Part shown: piece after piece, positions 8,399 to 17,363 of the stretch | How positions within the stretch are numbered: the stretch's first letter is position 1 | Layout of the letters: each line of letters starts with the position of its first letter | Source of the DNA: Variovorax sp. KK3 | Lineage (GTDB): Bacteria; Pseudomonadota; Gammaproteobacteria; Burkholderiales; Burkholderiaceae_C | Direction: 5' to 3' | Assembly: GCF_001984055.1 (NCBI RefSeq) | Contig: NZ_LYVO01000014.1 | Span: forward strand, 1-64,000 | DNA length: 64,000 bases | Program-made: the position numbers and the translations under genes | Notes under the pieces: model-generated | Seen by the model: only the letters and a program-made list of their open reading frames with translations | Database searches by the model: none | Told to the model about the DNA's origin: nothing

Positions 8399-9166
8399 GT
8401 GCCGCTCGGCGGAGCGCTCGGGCAGGTGCTGGTGCCCGACTGGCCCGCGCCGCCCGGCGTGCAGGCGCTGTGCACCACGCGCCAGGGCGGTGTGTCCCGC
8501 GGTGTCTACGACAGCCTCAATCTCGGCGACCACGTCGGCGATGCGCCGGGCGACGTGGCCATCAACCGTGTGCGGCTGCGCGATGCGATCGGCGCGCGGC
8601 CGGTGTTCCTGCAACAAGTGCATGGCACTGCGTTGCAGACACTGGAGTGCGCCAGCACCGACGGCGCCGCTGCCGATGCCTGCACCACCACGTCCGATGG
8701 CGTCGCCTGCACGATCATGGTGGCCGACTGCCTGCCGGTGCTCTTCACCGACCGCGCGGGTCGCCGCGTCGCCGCCGCGCATGCGGGTTGGCGCGGGCTC
8801 GCGGCCGGCGTGCTCGAGCGGGCCGTCGGGGCCTTTGCACCCGAAGCGGCGCCTCCGGATCTGATCGCCTGGCTGGGGCCCTGCATCGGGCCGGATGCGT
8901 TCGAGGTCAGTGACGAAGTGCGGGCCGTCTTCGCCGCCGCGGCACCGGAGGCGGCGTCATGCTTCAGGCCTGGCGTCGCGGCCGGCAAGTGGACGGCCGA
9001 TCTTGCAGGCCTTGCCCGCCAGCGTCTGCGTGCGGCCGGCGTGGCGCAGGTCTACGGCAACGACGGCAGCATCGCCTGGTGCACCGTGAACAACCCGTTA
9101 CTCTTTTTCTCGCATCGGCGGGATCGGACCAGCGGGCGATTCGCCGCCTGCATCTGGCGCGGCTGA
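8399..9166 (+). CDS. pgeF: Peptidoglycan editing factor / purine nucleoside phosphorylase PgeF (YfiH)
   Basis: A 255-residue member of the multicopper polyphenol oxidase (laccase-domain, YfiH) family. The zinc and catalytic residues are all present: His75 (QQVHG), Cys111 (VADC) and His128 (AAHAGWRG), with the C-terminal CTVNNPLLFFSHRRD segment. Family members act on purine nucleosides and are linked to preventing misincorporation in peptidoglycan precursors. I used the GTG at 8399, which lies directly after the GST stop and gives the expected length; no ATG fits. The end overlaps a convergent membrane-protein gene by 69 bp. Confidence 0.85.
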   Translation: MPLGGALGQVLVPDWPAPPGVQALCTTRQGGVSRGVYDSLNLGDHVGDAPGDVAINRVRLRDAIGARPVFLQQVHGTALQTLECASTDGAAADACTTTSDGVACTIMVADCLPVLFTDRAGRRVAAAHAGWRGLAAGVLERAVGAFAPEAAPPDLIAWLGPCIGPDAFEVSDEVRAVFAAAAPEAASCFRPGVAAGKWTADLAGLARQRLRAAGVAQVYGNDGSIAWCTVNNPLLFFSHRRDRTSGRFAACIWRG

Positions 9167-9394
9167 GTTCGCCGCGGCAGCGCGGATCGCGGCCTCGCGC
9201 TCGGCGGCCTCGCGTTCGCGGATGGCCTTGCGCCGGCCCGGTGCGCCCATCAGGTAAACCACCAGTGCCACCGGCATGAGGCCGTAGAGTAGAAAGGTGA
9301 AGACCGCGCCGAGCACCGTGCCGTTGGTGTTGGTGGCTTCGGCCACTGCCATCATGAGGGTGACATACAGCCAGGCAATGACGACAAGGTGCAT
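9098..9394 (-). CDS. Small membrane protein of unknown function
   Basis: A 98-residue protein with two hydrophobic segments, about residues 1-20 (MHLVVIAWLYVTLMMAVAEA) and 27-48, followed by a basic then Ala/Glu-rich tail (RRKAIREREAAEREAAIR) and an acidic end. It looks like a two-helix inner-membrane protein with a cytoplasmic helix. I do not recognise a named family. The MHLVV start gives a clean membrane helix. Its 3' end overlaps pgeF by 69 bp, a larger overlap than usual, which slightly weakens the case for its C-terminus. Confidence 0.6.
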   Translation of the reverse strand: MHLVVIAWLYVTLMMAVAEATNTNGTVLGAVFTFLLYGLMPVALVVYLMGAPGRRKAIREREAAEREAAIRAAAANSAAPDAGGESPAGPIPPMREKE

Positions 9395-9498
9395 AGGCGA
9401 GGATTTCGGGATGGTTTGGCGGGCCACGCTGGTCGGCCCCTGCCGGATGCAGCATACTCAACGCCGTTGCGACAAGGCGAGGAATCAGGAGAGACGAC

Positions 9499-11229
9499 AT
9501 GGGACAACAAGAACAGACGGCAGCGGAGCAGACCTTCGCGCCCTTCCAGCAGGCACTGACGCAGGGGTGGGAAAAGGCCCTCGCATCCTTTCAGTCGCTC
9601 GGTAGCGGCGCAGCGCCCGGCCTGAACATGAACATGGAGATGCCCCGGCTCTCCTTCTCCCCCACCAAGCTCCAGGAACTGCAGCAGCAGTACGTCGAAG
9701 AAGCCACTGCGCTGTGGCGCCAGGACATGGCCGAGCGCACGCGGCTCGACCGGCGCTTCTCCGCCGAAGCGTGGGGCAGCAACCCGGTGGCCTCGTTCTC
9801 CGCGGCGGTGTACCTGCTCAACACCCGCACGCTGCTCGGCATGGCCGAAGCCGTCGAGGCCGACGAGAAGACGCGGGCCCGCCTGCGCTTCGCGGTCGAG
9901 CAATGGGTCGCCGCGTCGGCCCCCAGCAACTACATCGCCTTCAATGCCGACGCCCAGAAGAAGGCCGTCGAAACCAAGGGCGAGAGCATCGCCAAGGGCA
10001 TCCAGAACCTGCTGAAGGACGTGCGGCAGGGCCACCTGAGCATGACCGACGAAAGCGTCTTCGAAGTGGGCCGCAACGTCGCCACCACCGAGGGCGCGGT
10101 CGTGTTCGAGAACGAGCTGTTCCAGCTGCTCGAATACAAGCCGCTCACGGCCAAGGTGTACGAGCGCCCGCTGCTGCTGGTGCCGCCCTGCATCAACAAG
10201 TTCTACATCCTCGACCTGCAGCCCGAGAACTCGCTGATCCGATATGGCGTGGAGCAGGGGCATCGCGTCTTCGTCATCAGCTGGCGCAACCCCGATGCCT
10301 CGATGAGCCACTACACGTGGGACGACTACATCGAGGACGCCGCCATCAAGGCGATCCAGGTCACGCGCGAAATCACCGGGCAGGACAAGAAGGGCGGCCA
10401 GATCGACACGCTCGGCTTCTGCGTCGGCGGCACCATCCTGTCGACCGCGCTGTCGGTGCTCGCTGCGCGCGGCGAGCAGCCGGCCGCCTCGGTCACGCTG
10501 CTCACCACGCTGCTGGACTTCGACGACACCGGCATCCTCGACATCTTCATCGACGAGGCCTTCGTCCGCTTCCGCGAGATGCAGATGCAGTCGGGCGGCC
10601 TGCTGCAGGGCGGCGAGCTGGCGTCGACCTTCAGCTTCCTGCGGCCCAACGACCTGGTGTGGAATTACGTGGTCGGCAACTACCTGAAGGGCGAGACGCC
10701 CCCGCCCTTCGACCTGCTGTACTGGAACAGCGACGCCACCAACCTGCCGGGGCCCATGTACTGCTGGTACCTGCGCCACACCTACCACGAGAACCAGCTC
10801 GCCGTGCCGGGCGCGCTCACGGTGGCCGGCGAGCCGGTCGACCTGGGAAGCATCGAGGCACCGGTCTACATCTACGGCTCGCGCGAAGACCACATCGTGC
10901 CCATCGGCGGCGCCTACGCCTCCACCCAACTGCTCAAGGGCAAGAAGCGCTTCGTCATGGGCGCTTCGGGCCACATCGCCGGCGTGATCAATCCGCCCGC
11001 GAAAAAGAAGCGCAGCCACTGGATCCGCGCCGACGGCAAGCTGCCGAAGACGCAGGCCGAGTGGCTGGCTGGTGCCACCGAGCACCCCGGCAGCTGGTGG
11101 ACCGACTGGTCCGACTGGCTCAAGACCCACGCGGGCAGGCAGATCCCGGCCCCCAAGTCCTACGGCAAGGGCAGCGCCTACCAGGCGATCGAGCCCGCGC
11201 CGGGCCGCTACGTCAAGGCGAAGGCCTGA
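9499..11229 (+). CDS. phaC: Class I poly(3-hydroxyalkanoate) synthase
   Basis: A 576-residue class I PHA synthase, the normal length. The catalytic triad is Cys308 in the lipase-like box GFCVGG, Asp464 (SREDHIVP) and His492 (SGHIAG). It polymerises (R)-3-hydroxybutyryl-CoA into PHB on the granule surface. A GGAGAG ribosome site precedes the ATG. phaA follows after 51 bp, and phaB lies about 5 kb further on after two unrelated genes, so the three-gene pathway is complete in the window but split. Confidence 0.97.
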   Translation: MGQQEQTAAEQTFAPFQQALTQGWEKALASFQSLGSGAAPGLNMNMEMPRLSFSPTKLQELQQQYVEEATALWRQDMAERTRLDRRFSAEAWGSNPVASFSAAVYLLNTRTLLGMAEAVEADEKTRARLRFAVEQWVAASAPSNYIAFNADAQKKAVETKGESIAKGIQNLLKDVRQGHLSMTDESVFEVGRNVATTEGAVVFENELFQLLEYKPLTAKVYERPLLLVPPCINKFYILDLQPENSLIRYGVEQGHRVFVISWRNPDASMSHYTWDDYIEDAAIKAIQVTREITGQDKKGGQIDTLGFCVGGTILSTALSVLAARGEQPAASVTLLTTLLDFDDTGILDIFIDEAFVRFREMQMQSGGLLQGGELASTFSFLRPNDLVWNYVVGNYLKGETPPPFDLLYWNSDATNLPGPMYCWYLRHTYHENQLAVPGALTVAGEPVDLGSIEAPVYIYGSREDHIVPIGGAYASTQLLKGKKRFVMGASGHIAGVINPPAKKKRSHWIRADGKLPKTQAEWLAGATEHPGSWWTDWSDWLKTHAGRQIPAPKSYGKGSAYQAIEPAPGRYVKAKA

Positions 11230-11280
11230 TCTCGTTCGTTTCCGTTTCTCATTTCAATCCCCAGCCTCGGAGCACACACC

Positions 11281-12459
11281 ATGGAAGACATCGTCATCGT
11301 TTCGGCCGCGCGCACGGCCGTGGGCAAGTTCGGCGGCTCGATCGCCGGCATCCCGGCCACCGAGCTGGGTTCGATCGTGATCAAGGAAGTGCTCGAACGC
11401 GCCAAGGTCGGCGCCGACCAGATCGGTGAAGTCATCATGGGCCAGGTGCTCACCGCGGGCAGCGGCCAGAACCCGGCACGCCAGGCGCTGCTGAAGAGCG
11501 GCGTCGCCAAGGAAACCCCCGCGCTCACCATCAACGCCGTCTGCGGCTCGGGCCTGAAGGCCGTGATGCTGGCCGCCCAGGCCGTGGCCACGGGCGACAG
11601 CGAGATCGTGATCGCCGGCGGACAGGAGAGCATGAGCCTCGCGCCGCACGTGCTGCCCAATTCGCGCAACGGCCAGCGCATGGGCGACTGGAAGCTGGTC
11701 GACACGATGATCATCGACGGCCTGTGGGACGTGTACAACCAGTACCACATGGGCATCACGGCCGAGAACGTGGCCAAGAAGTACGACATCAGCCGCTCGG
11801 CGCAGGACGAGCTTGCCTTGGCCAGCCAGACCAAGGCGGCTGCCGCGCAGGACGCCGGCAAGTTCAAGGACGAGATCGTCGCCGTCACCATCCCGCAGAA
11901 GAAGGGTGACCCGGTGGTGTTCGACAAGGACGAGTTCATCAACCGCAAGACCAGCGCCGAAGGTCTGGCCGGCCTGCGCCCTGCCTTCGACAAGGCCGGC
12001 GGCGTGACGGCGGGCAATGCATCGGGCCTCAACGACGGCGCCGCCGCGGTGATGGTGATGACCGCCAAGAAGGCCGCGGCCCTGGGCCTGAAACCGCTGG
12101 GCCGCATCGCCAGCTACGCGAGCACCGGCCTCGACCCGGCCTTCATGGGCATGGGCCCGGTGCCGGCCTCGCAGAAGGCGCTGCAGCGTGCCGGCTGGAA
12201 GCCCGCCGACCTCGACGTGCTCGAGATCAACGAAGCCTTCGCGGCGCAAGCTTGCGCGGTCAACCGCGAGATGGGCTGGGACATCAACAAGGTCAACGTG
12301 AACGGCGGCGCCATCGCCATCGGCCATCCGATCGGTGCATCCGGCTGCCGCATCCTGGTGACGCTGCTGCACGAAATGCAGCGCCAGAACGCAAAGAAGG
12401 GCATCGCCTCGCTGTGCATCGGCGGCGGCATGGGTGTCGCGCTGACGATCGAACGCTGA
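11281..12459 (+). CDS. phaA: Acetyl-CoA acetyltransferase (beta-ketothiolase)
   Basis: A 392-residue biosynthetic thiolase condensing two acetyl-CoA to acetoacetyl-CoA, the first step of PHB synthesis. Active-site residues are in place: nucleophile Cys88 (NAVCGSG), His349 (GHPIGASG) and Cys379 (CIGGGMG). It follows phaC by 51 bp and is probably co-transcribed with it. Unlike the compact phaCAB layout, phaB does not follow directly: a 334-bp gap and two unrelated genes separate them. Confidence 0.96.
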   Translation: MEDIVIVSAARTAVGKFGGSIAGIPATELGSIVIKEVLERAKVGADQIGEVIMGQVLTAGSGQNPARQALLKSGVAKETPALTINAVCGSGLKAVMLAAQAVATGDSEIVIAGGQESMSLAPHVLPNSRNGQRMGDWKLVDTMIIDGLWDVYNQYHMGITAENVAKKYDISRSAQDELALASQTKAAAAQDAGKFKDEIVAVTIPQKKGDPVVFDKDEFINRKTSAEGLAGLRPAFDKAGGVTAGNASGLNDGAAAVMVMTAKKAAALGLKPLGRIASYASTGLDPAFMGMGPVPASQKALQRAGWKPADLDVLEINEAFAAQACAVNREMGWDINKVNVNGGAIAIGHPIGASGCRILVTLLHEMQRQNAKKGIASLCIGGGMGVALTIER

Positions 12460-12793
12460 GTCGCCACCTGCGCACAGGAAGCGGCCCGCGGGTCGCTGCC
12501 TTGATGCGCAGTCGCCTTCCATGGTCATCGACGGCTTCGCTCGAAGTCGCTCGAAGTCGCTCGATGGCGAGAGGCCTGAAAACTCCGTTGCCCAAGGGGG
12601 CTGCGATTCTCGCCAATGCTGGAACCAACAAGACGGTTTGGTGACAGAAGCGGCGCCAATCGGGAGGCCTGCCGCTGCTGCCGCAGCGGCGGCAACGGGG
12701 TCCGCTATTCACCAAGTGCCCGTTTCGTGCCCGCTTGTCTTCGACTGGCGGGCACGGTGCCATTGGCGTGGTGCAACGAGAGCACAGACCCTC
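12460..12793 (+). other. Intergenic region between phaA and the PEPC-like gene
   Basis: A 334-bp stretch without a convincing gene. It holds a 10-bp tandem repeat (TCGAAGTCGC twice plus a partial third copy, about 12538-12566) and a perfect 8-bp hairpin GCCGCTGC-TGCC-GCAGCGGC at 12671-12690 that is not followed by a T-run. The open frame of the next gene extends back through it, but the translation there is compositionally unlike protein (for example eight alanines in a row), so I treat it as non-coding. Confidence 0.5.
12538..12566. repeat. Short tandem repeat, 10-bp unit
   Basis: The unit TCGAAGTCGC occurs at 12541-12550 and 12551-12560, followed by a partial copy TCGATGGCG; the preceding CTTCGC continues the phase. 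It lies in the gap downstream of phaA, where the unrelated PEPC-like gene interrupts the PHB locus. Confidence 0.7.
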
Positions 12794-15700
12794 ATGCTTA
12801 CGACGCCTTCCAAGTCATTCATCCAGCGCCCAATCCTCCCTCGATCATCCGACGTTGTCACTCCTGAAACGAAGGAGCACTCCGTCCCGCCGGGCAGCCC
12901 CGAAGGCCGGCGGTTGAAGTTGATCGAGGACTACAAGAAGAGTCTGAGTTGCGCAAGGAACGAGACCTTCGAGCAGGCGCAAGCGGCTGTCGACGGGAAC
13001 CTGTTCGTCGAGCTGGGAGAACTCCGTTCCCATTACCTCAAAAAGTTCTTCGCAACCAATCCCGGTTTTGGCTTCTACGTCGCACTGCTACGCCAACTGA
13101 ACATGTCGACGTCCATCGTGGCCCGTGACAAGGCGTGCCTCGAGGCCGATTGGAAAGTGCCCAGGACGAACCGTGCCCTGGTCGCCGTGCCCACATCGCA
13201 TCCGACGCATTCACGCACGGCGAGCATGCGCAACGCCTACCGGCAGGTCTACGAACATCTTGCGGGCCACACGCCGCTCCAGGGCATCGAGGTTCTGGAG
13301 CGGCTGTTGCCGCCCGTCGAACCGGAGCAATGGAACAAGCCTTCGCTGGTCCACGACGAGATGCCGATGATGGCCGAAGCCATCGCCAATCAGGCTGTCG
13401 CGCTGCACGAAGAACTTGGGGCGCTGCCGACCGTCGCCGACCGTGACGCGTTGCTGGCTTGCACGGCCCGACCGGAGGTGTGGGGTGCGTACGACCAGGA
13501 CGGACATCCCGATGCGCTGCCTGGGTACATGTTCCTGCAGCGGGCGCATCTGCGCTATGCCATGTGGAGTGCCTATGTCACGTTGGCGAAACGAGAGGGC
13601 TTGGACGACGAAGACATCGAGCGCATTGAATCGACCGCAAACTATTGGGGCAGCGTGGTCGGCTGGTTGAGCGAGCCTGGCCGGTTGAACGCGCAGACGG
13701 ACAACTTCGAGTTCATAGAGATGCCAGGCTATCCGGATGCCGCGGGCAAGCTCGGAGCCGGCGAGAGCGAGTCGAGCGAACAAGAGGCGTTGCTCAAGCT
13801 CATCGGACAAGACCATCCGCGCTTGAAAGATGTCGTCGAACGATTTGGCACCAGTGGCGCCAAGGGTCACTTCCGCTTCACTGCGGGCGGTGACCGCGGA
13901 CTGTGGAGAACGTCGGAGGACAACACCGAGATCGTCGATGTCAAAGCGATGGGAGCCCTTGCGCTGCGGTTCAAGGAGATCAAGGCGCTGGGAGGCGATG
14001 TCGGCACCGTCATCATTGCCGAGTGCGACAACCCTGCCCACTTCGGAAAGACCATCGCGTTGATGCGGCAGCAGGGGGTGATGACATGGCTCGACGACCC
14101 GGAGGGCGGGGTGGTCGTCATGCCGCTGATCGAAGAGGGTGACATGACGGCAGGCATCTCCAAGGCGTTGATCGAAATGCTCGACCAGCGGAGGGCCGAA
14201 GGCAAGCCGCTGCCACAAGTGGTTCATTTGATGGTCGCGGGCAGCGACTTGGTCAATCGCGAAGGCAAGGTCGGCCAGATGCTGGAGACGGCGCGCGCGC
14301 TGGAAGCGCTTCTGGACATCGCTACGGCCTTTCCCGGCACACAGGTGCGCTTGATGGAAGGCGTGGGAGGAAGCTCTGTGCGGACCGGGGGCGCATCGCG
14401 GATCGTGGAACTGCGCGACGCGCTCCGGCTCAAGGACGGGCCGTTCGACCGCTCGGCGATCACTTTCCAGGGCATCGTAGTCGACGCGGATTACGGCACG
14501 CGCACTTCTGCTCGTGCCACGTCTCGGCTGCAGGCGGAACGTCTCATGCGCGCGACTGCGACGGTGAAAAATCTTGACCAGGTCATCCAGTTTCTGAAAA
14601 GACTGAATCAGCATGTGGGCCTGCACCAAAGTTCGGGCACGGGCGAGCGCCAAGCCATGCGCAAGGATGAAGGTTTCGAGAAGCTGTTCGCCCCAGGGAA
14701 CAAGGTCGTCGATGGCATCATGAGCAACCGCCGCGACGGATCGCGGACGGCGAAGCAGGGCACGCCTTCGAAGGGTGTCGGTCCCGAAGGTGAGCGCACG
14801 ATTTCCTACGTGAAGATGATGCGCGCGACCGGCGGGCTGCAGTGGCACCACGATTGGCGCAAAGTGCCCGACGACTTGAAGAAGGAGATTGCTGAGGCGT
14901 GGAAGAACCCTGAGCACGCCGTGCATGCAGTCGTGCAGGTGCTGGTGGCGGACATGGCGGTCGAACTCACGCGCGTCGATCTCGACTTGGCAGACGAGGC
15001 CCTGTTTCCCGATCAGCCTGCCGAGCGCCAGCTTCCTGACGGATCAGTGGTGCCGAACCGAGACCCTGCGATGGCTTCGGCCTTCTCCGCCATGTGCAAG
15101 GCGCACGACAACCTTTGCGAGTTCCTCGAGTTTCTGGGCGTGTATCGGCGCCGCTCGGGCGACGTGCTCATGCCGGAAGACGACAGGGTCAGGGCGGCAT
15201 TGCTCGAAGAACTCGGATTGCCGGTCGATACGGATGACAACGGGTTGGAGATGGCGCTCCTGGCACGGCGGGGCGAGGTACGCCTGCAGGTGCATATGCA
15301 GCAAAGCGGCATCAGTGCGGAGGCCGCAGCGTTGCAACTCGCCGCACAGTGGCGCAATTCCTACGACGGCCCCGGCGCGGCGGACCTTTCCGTGGAGCTC
15401 ATGGAACGGTGGGGCCTGCAACGCCACCCGTCGACACTGGCGACGCCGGGCGTTTCGAGGATGCTTCCGAACGGGGATGCTTTGTTGACGCGTGACGGAG
15501 AACTGCAACTCGGTACCGAAGGCTTGGCCGCCCACGAGCAGTTCCATGCCGACAGTGGACGAGCCAAAGCCGCATTCGCCAAGTGGTACGGCGATGGCTT
15601 CTACGATGCGGCGATTTCCGAGACACTGGCAGCCCGGAATGCCGCCTCCGATGTGGCGTTGGCGCTGCGCACGCACTTGATCTTGGAAGGCATGCCTTCG

Positions 15701-16330
15701 AGGACTGACTCGACGATGACTCGCCGCCTGCGCAACGACCATGCGCAGGCAACTCTGGCCCTGGCAACGCGGCAGAAGCCCTTGACCGAGGCGAAGCTGC
15801 AAGCCCTCGCCAAGGCGGCCAGTCTGCAATTGCCGAATGCCGATCAGGCATTGGCCTTTGCCGCGGAGACCGCGCGGCAGAACGAGAAGGCCGCGCAAGC
15901 GCGGGCGTCCGAGACCGTGATCCGAACTTTGCTCGACAGCCCCGAGGCATTGGACAAGTCGCGCGAAGCCGTTGCAGCAGCGCATCTGCCCAACGAGGCG
16001 CGACACCTGCTCTTCAACCTTACCGGCGGGCTGCTGGGCGTGCCGAGCCACATGGAAACCCTCAAGACCTCGGAAGACACGCGCGCCTTCGCGCACGCGC
16101 TGACAGCGCAGGACTTCGCGACGCTGCGCGGGTGTCTGCCCGACACGTGCGCGAACGACATGCTCGCCATGGAGCGTGAGAGCCGCGAGGCTGCGGAGCG
16201 CCGGCAGGCGCTGCTCGAAAAGTCGCGTTCGGCCGCTGTTGCTGCGCCTCTGTTCAGGCGTGCGCAGAAGGGCGATGCGCGCGCCCGTGCCTCAGCCTTC
16301 GAGCTCGAGCAGGACTGGCTGATGGTCTGA
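12794..16330 (+). CDS. Large divergent PEP-carboxylase homologue with unknown C-terminal region
   Basis: A 1,178-residue protein. Although remote, it follows the phosphoenolpyruvate carboxylase motif order: ALVAVPTSHPTHSRT (H136, matching the catalytic His of the AHPTE motif), GAYDQDGHP (232-240, for GGDRDGNP), PLIEEGD (444-450, for PLFETxxDL), MVAGSD (480-485, for IGYSDSxKD), a glycine-rich loop GVGGSSVRTGGAS (523-535, for GRGGSxGRGGAP) and GSRTAK (649-654, for GSRPAKR). Several catalytic positions differ: the loop HGR reads EGV, and the lysine after SD is Asn488. Residues after about 760 match nothing I know. The N-terminus is Ser/Thr/Pro-rich. I chose ATG 12794; the frame is open back to 12521. 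It may be a pseudoenzyme or have another activity. Confidence 0.75.
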   Translation: MLTTPSKSFIQRPILPRSSDVVTPETKEHSVPPGSPEGRRLKLIEDYKKSLSCARNETFEQAQAAVDGNLFVELGELRSHYLKKFFATNPGFGFYVALLRQLNMSTSIVARDKACLEADWKVPRTNRALVAVPTSHPTHSRTASMRNAYRQVYEHLAGHTPLQGIEVLERLLPPVEPEQWNKPSLVHDEMPMMAEAIANQAVALHEELGALPTVADRDALLACTARPEVWGAYDQDGHPDALPGYMFLQRAHLRYAMWSAYVTLAKREGLDDEDIERIESTANYWGSVVGWLSEPGRLNAQTDNFEFIEMPGYPDAAGKLGAGESESSEQEALLKLIGQDHPRLKDVVERFGTSGAKGHFRFTAGGDRGLWRTSEDNTEIVDVKAMGALALRFKEIKALGGDVGTVIIAECDNPAHFGKTIALMRQQGVMTWLDDPEGGVVVMPLIEEGDMTAGISKALIEMLDQRRAEGKPLPQVVHLMVAGSDLVNREGKVGQMLETARALEALLDIATAFPGTQVRLMEGVGGSSVRTGGASRIVELRDALRLKDGPFDRSAITFQGIVVDADYGTRTSARATSRLQAERLMRATATVKNLDQVIQFLKRLNQHVGLHQSSGTGERQAMRKDEGFEKLFAPGNKVVDGIMSNRRDGSRTAKQGTPSKGVGPEGERTISYVKMMRATGGLQWHHDWRKVPDDLKKEIAEAWKNPEHAVHAVVQVLVADMAVELTRVDLDLADEALFPDQPAERQLPDGSVVPNRDPAMASAFSAMCKAHDNLCEFLEFLGVYRRRSGDVLMPEDDRVRAALLEELGLPVDTDDNGLEMALLARRGEVRLQVHMQQSGISAEAAALQLAAQWRNSYDGPGAADLSVELMERWGLQRHPSTLATPGVSRMLPNGDALLTRDGELQLGTEGLAAHEQFHADSGRAKAAFAKWYGDGFYDAAISETLAARNAASDVALALRTHLILEGMPSRTDSTMTRRLRNDHAQATLALATRQKPLTEAKLQALAKAASLQLPNADQALAFAAETARQNEKAAQARASETVIRTLLDSPEALDKSREAVAAAHLPNEARHLLFNLTGGLLGVPSHMETLKTSEDTRAFAHALTAQDFATLRGCLPDTCANDMLAMERESREAAERRQALLEKSRSAAVAAPLFRRAQKGDARARASAFELEQDWLMV

Positions 16331-17161
16331 GGCCCGTGTCCGGCCATCGACTTCGATTCGCGTCAGACGCGGCACGAGCGTCTCGCTCACGAAGAAGAAG
16401 TCGAAGGCGGCCGGGTCCGACCCGTATCGCTTGTCGAAAAGCCGGAAGGTCGGGTCGTGCGGCCGCTCGCCATGCAGGGCCGGCCAGGCGTCGTGCAATC
16501 GTGCACCCGGGCCGCCGCCTGGAGTCACGAGGTCGAAGCCTTGCTGAATGACTGCCTGAGCCGGGTCGGTAGCCGGCATGTTGAAGTCGCCGCACAAGAT
16601 CGCATGCTGCGTGTGTGGCTTGGGCTGGAAAGGGGAGTGGTCGTGTTCGGCCTTCGGCGGTGCGGCCGCTTGCTGGCAAGCCTCGACATGCAGGGCACGC
16701 AATGCCCTTGTCTGGGCCGCTCGCTGGTTCGCCGAGTAGTACTCGAGGTGTGTCGTCATCACGCGTACCGGACCCAGGCCGGGGCTGGTCAGCGTGACGA
16801 CGGTGCACATCCGCGGCATGGTGCTCACGGCCGAATCGGCAGGCCAGGGCAACGGATGGTGCCTCGCCTGCGCGACGGGCAGTCGCGTCGCGATCAGGTT
16901 GCCGAAGCGCATGCGCCGGCCCGCGGCGTCGAATTCGTCGACAGCCGCGCCGAAGAAAAGCTGGAAGCCCGGCAGCAGGGCGCGCAGCTCGGCCGGCTGG
17001 TCGCCGGGCGCGCCAGGCATGCGGTCGTAGCCCGAAGCGATCTCTTGCAGGCAGAGCACGTCGAAGTCGGCCAGCGCACGCGCCTCCTCGACGATGCGCA
17101 GGGGGCTGACCATGCCGTCGAGGCCGAGGCACCACTGGGTGTTCCAAGTGACGAGCTTCAT
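16292..17161 (-). CDS. Endonuclease/exonuclease/phosphatase (EEP) family protein
   Basis: A 289-residue EEP-fold protein with the family motifs in order: MKLVTWNTQWC at the start, LQEIASG (metal-binding Glu), THLEYYS, GDFNMPATD, and the terminal SDHQPVLLEL (catalytic Asp-His). Such enzymes cleave phosphodiester bonds in nucleic acids, lipids or small molecules; the substrate is not evident. I chose the ATG at 17161, where the family fold begins, although the open frame extends 36 codons upstream. The 3' end overlaps the PEPC-like gene by 39 bp (convergent). Confidence 0.82.
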   Translation of the reverse strand: MKLVTWNTQWCLGLDGMVSPLRIVEEARALADFDVLCLQEIASGYDRMPGAPGDQPAELRALLPGFQLFFGAAVDEFDAAGRRMRFGNLIATRLPVAQARHHPLPWPADSAVSTMPRMCTVVTLTSPGLGPVRVMTTHLEYYSANQRAAQTRALRALHVEACQQAAAPPKAEHDHSPFQPKPHTQHAILCGDFNMPATDPAQAVIQQGFDLVTPGGGPGARLHDAWPALHGERPHDPTFRLFDKRYGSDPAAFDFFFVSETLVPRLTRIEVDGRTRASDHQPVLLELEG

Positions 17162-17325
17162 GGGTCGATGGGATTCGTGGTGACAGAGCACAGGGCCGTC
17201 GCGAGATGGACGATATCGTTCTTTATCGAAGTCGATATGCGACGCAGCCTCTGTGACACCCCGTTGCATTGAGGGGTCAGTGTTTTCCTGAGCCGGGGGG
17301 CGTGAGAAACTTGGCTACAGTCAAT

Positions 17326-17343
17326 CGCGCCTGTTCGGGCGCG
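17326..17343 (+). other. Hairpin in the phaB leader
   Basis: CGCGCC-TGTTCG-GGCGCG forms a perfect 6-bp stem starting 38 bp before the phaB ATG. There is no T-run, so it is not a terminator. It could stabilise the leader or be chance in GC-rich DNA. Confidence 0.4.
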
Positions 17344-17363
17344 TCAACCCCGAGGGAAAAATC

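Noticed and set aside
12521..12793. N-terminal extension of the PEPC-like gene by 91 codons
   Set aside because: The translation is low-complexity and contains a run of alanines; the region includes tandem repeats and no ribosome site.
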